Shown here: one piece after another, positions 60,087-64,000 of the stretch
How the letters are laid out: every line of letters starts with the position of its first letter
How positions within the stretch are numbered: the stretch's first letter is position 1
Assembly: GCA_005656395.1 (NCBI GenBank)
Contig: SRSI01000027.1
Location: 620,001 to 684,000, forward strand
Source: Strongyloides papillosus
Taxonomy: Eukaryota > Nematoda > Chromadorea > Rhabditida > Strongyloididae
Reading direction: 5' to 3'
Length of the DNA: 64,000 nt
Made by a program: the position numbers and the translations under genes
The notes under the pieces: generated by a model
Database searches by the model: none
Told to the model about the DNA's origin: nothing
The model's input: the letters and a program-made list of their open reading frames with translations, nothing else

Positions 60087-61875
60087 ATTGAGAGTATATT
60101 TAAAATTTTATACAATAAAAATATGTCTTAATTTATTTTTTTTACACTTATATACAGATTAAATTATTATTTAAAGAAAATATTTAATTGTACTTTGTCA
60201 AAATAACCTACTACATTTTGATTTAACAAAATTTTGTATTGATAAAATAGAAATAATTTTATTGAAGTATTATTTATCATTTAATCCTAAAAAATCTAAT
60301 CATTTATTTTTGATCATGCATTAAAAAACAAATTAGTATTTTTTTTCATTAAATATTGTCTCTCTTTTTAGTTTAAAATTTAGTTTGTAACTGTTAAATT
60401 ATTCAGGTTAGTTCGAGAAGGGTTTTTAAGAAATTTGTTTATACAATTTTGTTCATTATTGTGATACAAATATAGTAATATAATTAATTTGTTGCCTAAA
60501 TACATTTTATTTTAGTTTTGCAGGTTTCACAAAAAATTAAAATTTTGTACGAGGTTAAAAAAATCCCGAATTTAGGTGTATTTTTTAACTTTCAATAAAT
60601 TTAATCTTTTTTTATAAAAAGATATTTTTTATGATCGCTATTGATTGTAAAATCAACATTCTTTTTTATCTATTCATAAAATACTATGAACATGCTGGTA
60701 GCACAAAATATCCATTAAAGTTAAATAAAATATTTAATAACTTTTTTAATGCATAATACATTTCCACGATATTTTGTGCTTTTAATAAATTTTCTCATCT
60801 TTTATAACATATTTAAAGATTGTTCTTGAATCTTCAAAAAGTAGGGAACTCACTACTTTGAGCATAGGAATTTTTTCTAATATTAATAATTCTACAAAAA
60901 GGTTTGGAAACATTTTTGTTTCATAATAATACATTTGTTAATCTCATTTAATATTTACAATTTGACATATTTTATCATATTGGTAATTACTTTTAAAATT
61001 ATATAGATTTTTGAACATTACAAATTTATAAAGCATATTTTTTGTAAATTTTTTACATTGTTATAGAAAATAAGAATAACATTTATGTTAAATTATTAAT
61101 TAATAGTAAAATACAAGGTTTAAATTATTGAATATTATAGAAAATTAAAGCACAGATTAATTTTATGTTTCTTTAATCTTTTTAAAGATTGATCATATTT
61201 GAGGTTGTACGTAAATATTTCAATTTTATTTAGCTAAAAATTACCAAGTTTTGTAAATCAATATTCTAACATATCTCTTTTTGGAAGCGTAAAAATATGC
61301 TTTTTCAAATTTAATTTTTGTATTCTATTTTGTCCCGTATTTTTGTTAAAAAGCTTTTAAAATGTATCAAAAAAGTTAGAACATAGATTTTTAATGTATC
61401 TGAAATCACAAAAAATTTATGTTTATAGAATAAAAGCAAATCAAATTAATCATTCAGATCCTTTTTTGACATCTAGGATATCAAAAACTCTAAATTTGTA
61501 TTTTCATCACATAAATATATTGAAAATATATCATAAAAGTACAAGTAAAAATCACATGCAACAATTTAATCTAAGGGTTTAAAAATTTGGTCTTTTTTTG
61601 TAATCATTTTATAACATTATTTTATACAGCAAAAATTTATTAATACTTAATATATCAGAATTAAGCTACAAATTTTTTTCCTTAATTAAGTTATATCAAT
61701 TCATCTTTAATAAAGTTTTGATTCCAATAATTACATTTCTTTCAATTACGGTTTCCACAAAGTTTAAATTTTAAAAAGTTATTTCAAAAGTTGTCAAGAC
61801 GCAATATTTTCTTACTAATATCTAACGGCTTCTTCATAAATATTTGTTTATAAAATTTTAAAATTAGACTAAAAA
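60087..61875. other. Astacin 5' flank and intergenic
   Basis: Positions 60,110-61,510 match 53,880-55,440 (unit duplication). Positions 60,285-60,490 are a decayed copy of the divergent coding fragment. Positions 61,510-61,870 hold nothing recognisable. Confidence 0.5.
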
Positions 61876-62594
61876 TCAGTCTAAATTCAAACGTTTCAAG
61901 ATATGATTTCTTGCACTCGTGATAAATTTTAAACGTGTAACTAATTTCTTTGCCTCATTAACGTCATTATTCTGAAAGGCTTTTTTAAGGTTATCAATAA
62001 TACTGTTCTGTTCTTTTTCCATCAAATCTTTCTTGTCATGTAACAATTTATCATCCTTTATTTCTGATATTTCCTCATTCAAACTCATCATCTCCATTAA
62101 CAACTCATTATTTGTTGCCATATCTATAGAAAAAAAGTAATTGATAGTAAAATTATTTTTTATACATACCATCTTCTTTTGTTGTGGAATTGCCTAGTAA
62201 ATATTCAGCCCTTAAAATAGGGTCTTGAATAGTTTTGAAAGCATCATTTAGTAGGGCAGAATGTTTATCTGAAAGCATCTTTTCTTCTTCACTTTTGCAA
62301 CCAAATTTATCTGGATGTACTTTTGATTGTAATTGCCTTAAATTTGTTTTTAATTCATTCTCGGGAATATTGAATGATTTTTTTATTTCTAGGCGTTGGA
62401 ATGGGCATAAATTTTCCTCAGGCTTTTGAATGATGTTACAATTTTTACAAAATGTTAGATCTTCGGTATCTAGATTGCATTTCCAACAGTTTTTGTTACG
62501 AAAAAAGAGGATTCTAAAATTTCTTTACAATTCTATGATTAATTAGTACTAACCTCGAATATCTTGAATTAGTAGATTCTAGAAATAATTTCAT
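61876..62594 (-). CDS. hscb: Mitochondrial Fe-S co-chaperone HSCB
   Basis: Three exons: 62,554-62,594, 62,170-62,513 and 61,876-62,123, joined in phases 2 and 1 over introns of 40 and 46 bp; 210 aa. HSCB is a J-domain protein that delivers ISCU with its nascent Fe-S cluster to the mitochondrial Hsp70. In order: a basic start (MKLFLESTNSRYSRILFFRN) that could serve as import signal; the animal-type zinc-binding pair CWKC and CKNC; a J domain with the diagnostic HPDKF loop (LQSKVHPDKFG) and KHSALLNDAFKTIQDP; and the C-terminal ISCU-binding helices (LLMEMMSLNEEI to LKRLNLD). All family hallmarks are present and the length fits. It lies 154 bp downstream of COX15 on the same strand. Confidence 0.92.
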
Positions 62595-62748
62595 TTTTTA
62601 AGAAAATTGGAAAACAAATCTCTTGTTTGGAAAAATGTGGAAAGAAACTTATTTTAGATATTATCATTTATAATACTAATCATATGAGCAATCTTTCAAC
62701 AACAAACTATCTTTATTAAATAACAACTACTTTGTTTCTTACAATAAC

Positions 62749-63973
62749 TTATTTTGGCAGTCTTTTCAACTCACTAGCAAGCCAAAGTGAAAATGAAAGG
62801 AGAGCCATGGATCCAGATTGATGACATGCAGCAAGCCATACCGGAACAAAATGGATTAATGTAAGAATACCCAATGCTGCTTGTGTATAACCCATAAGAA
62901 TGAGACCATTTACTGCCATCTTCGTTCTTGGTGGTAATGGCATTTTTCTACTAACCATCCATGTTGCAGTGATAACAATAAGTGTAAGATAAGCCATGTT
63001 TCGGTGGATAAATTGAACTGTAACAGGGTTTTCGGTAAAGTTTTTCCATTGTGGTGACTGGGATAGCATGTTTTCTGGTATCCATCTGTCAGCAAACTTT
63101 GGCCATGAGTTGTAGACTAGACCGGCATCTAAACCAGCTACCAAAGCTCCTACCATTGCTGTAACGAATACTAGAGCTTTACTTGAATGAGCCAAACCAA
63201 TGAAACGACCTAATTTTGGAACATTTGAATGCTAGAAAGTTGTTTAAAAAATATTTTAAAAACATATAAACATACATCAACCGGTTTAAGAACAAAATTT
63301 AGTCCAGTCCATAAAAATTCCGAAAAAAGTAAAAATGCCATACCTAAATGTGTTGCAAGTCTATATTGACTAACTCTGGGGATATCCTTATTAGAATTAT
63401 TTGATGGATCAAGACCAGATTTAACCATCCACCAACCAATACCACCTTGTGCTAGCAGTAAAGCACTAGAAACAGCCATACGTATTTTCATTGGTCTGGT
63501 AAAACGGCCTCTGGCCCAAAAATAAGCACATGGTACTAGGAAAGCAATACCAATAGCTCTCCCCCACATTCTATGAAAGTATTCCATGTAAAAGATAAAC
63601 TTAAATTCTTTAAGAGTCATCTCTTCTGTTGATGTTTTACTTAAAAAATAACAATTAATTCTTAAGATTTTTCTTTTTTACTTACTATTTATATTCAGGG
63701 AATTGTTTGTATCTGGCAAATTCTTCCTCCCATTCTTTTTGTGTAAGAGGTGGCTTCATTGTTTTAATTAAATCCCATTGAACCATTGATAAACCGGATT
63801 CAGTTAATCTTGTCAATCCACCTAAAGCTACAGCTCCGTATACCATACCAGCACATCCTAGAAGCCAAACTCCAATTGTTTTTCTTTGTCCAGATGTCAA
63901 CCCATCATACAAGCCTGTCTTTGGTTTTGGTATTTGTGTGGCAAGTTGACGTACTGATAAAGTTTGAGGAAAA
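62749..63973 (-). CDS. cox-15: Heme A synthase COX15 (5' end beyond window)
   Basis: Exons seen: 63,686-63,973, 63,276-63,639 and 62,749-63,231, with introns of 46 and 44 bp in phases 2 and 0. The first coding exon(s) lie beyond 64,000. COX15 oxidises heme O to heme A for cytochrome c oxidase in the mitochondrial inner membrane. The visible part holds about 376 residues with [36 protein letters not shown] (conserved His), THLGMA (His), [15 protein letters not shown] [25 protein letters not shown] (His) and [13 protein letters not shown] (His), plus several membrane helices. All four expected heme-ligand histidines are present. The C-terminus ends KRLPK as in animal homologues. Expression is probably constitutive. 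Confidence 0.95.
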
Positions 63974-64000
63974 CTAAAAGATTGTCAGTCAGAAATGGAA
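63974..64000 (-). other. COX15 intron fragment at window edge
   Basis: CTGACAATCTTTTAG on the minus strand ends at 63,974 and acts as the acceptor for the first visible COX15 exon. The donor side is outside the window. Confidence 0.6.

Noticed and set aside
1..64000. tRNA, rRNA, CRISPR or bacterial operon
   Set aside because: No T-loop-like GGTTCGANTCC boxes in a plausible context, no rRNA-like sequence, no regularly spaced short repeats; introns and gene families are nematode-like.

Overview
The window looks like a piece of a nematode nuclear genome, most likely from the Strongyloides group (Strongyloididae). The reasons are strong AT-richness, very short introns (mostly 40-60 bp, GTAAGT...TTTCAG/TTTTAG), serpentine chemoreceptors, MATH-BTB genes and secreted astacin-EGF-CUB proteins, next to conserved eukaryotic single-copy genes (COX15, HSCB). 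There is no bacterial-style gene organisation, and I saw no CRISPR, tRNA or rRNA.

Layout. 1-1.8 kb: nothing coding. 1.8-4.4 kb: a basic protein with a myristoylation-type start, and on the minus strand a 540-aa protein with faint RPAP1 resemblance. 6.0-18.9 kb: MATH-BTB genes (one with two tandem MATH exons, one ordinary, one pseudogene) around a tandem segmental duplication holding an Srv-like chemoreceptor, broken in the first unit and intact in the second. 18.9-20.4 kb: an hAT remnant and a GT31/C1GALT-like pseudogene. 21.5-24.2 kb: a HORMA-domain gene and a protein tyrosine phosphatase with three altered active-site positions, close together on the same strand. 24.7-33.7 kb: a second segmental duplication with two intact 7TM receptors, scattered MITEs and GT31 tail remnants. 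34-41.8 kb: two paralogous single-pass membrane genes (one frameshifted) separated by three 522-bp tandem repeats, then a short membrane protein gene. 42-60 kb: a large inverted repeat, a broken MATH-BTB gene, and three copies of a unit carrying a secreted astacin-like protein. 61.9 kb to the end: HSCB and COX15 (5' end beyond the window).

Most unusual content: the three astacin-like proteins keep signal peptide, EGF and CUB domains. All three have lost the zinc-binding HExxHxxGxxH residues and the Met-turn, and carry a 19-23-cysteine, lysine-rich insertion inside the former protease domain. They look like maintained, secreted pseudoproteases with an added cysteine-rich module. Upstream of copy 1 lies a small, divergently oriented coding fragment that is decayed next to copies 2 and 3.

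HSCB (Fe-S co-chaperone) and COX15 (heme A synthase) are both mitochondrial, share a strand and are only about 150 bp apart, so co-transcription is plausible. Exon joins were inferred by eye from splice signals, reading phase and paralogue comparison. No database search was possible.
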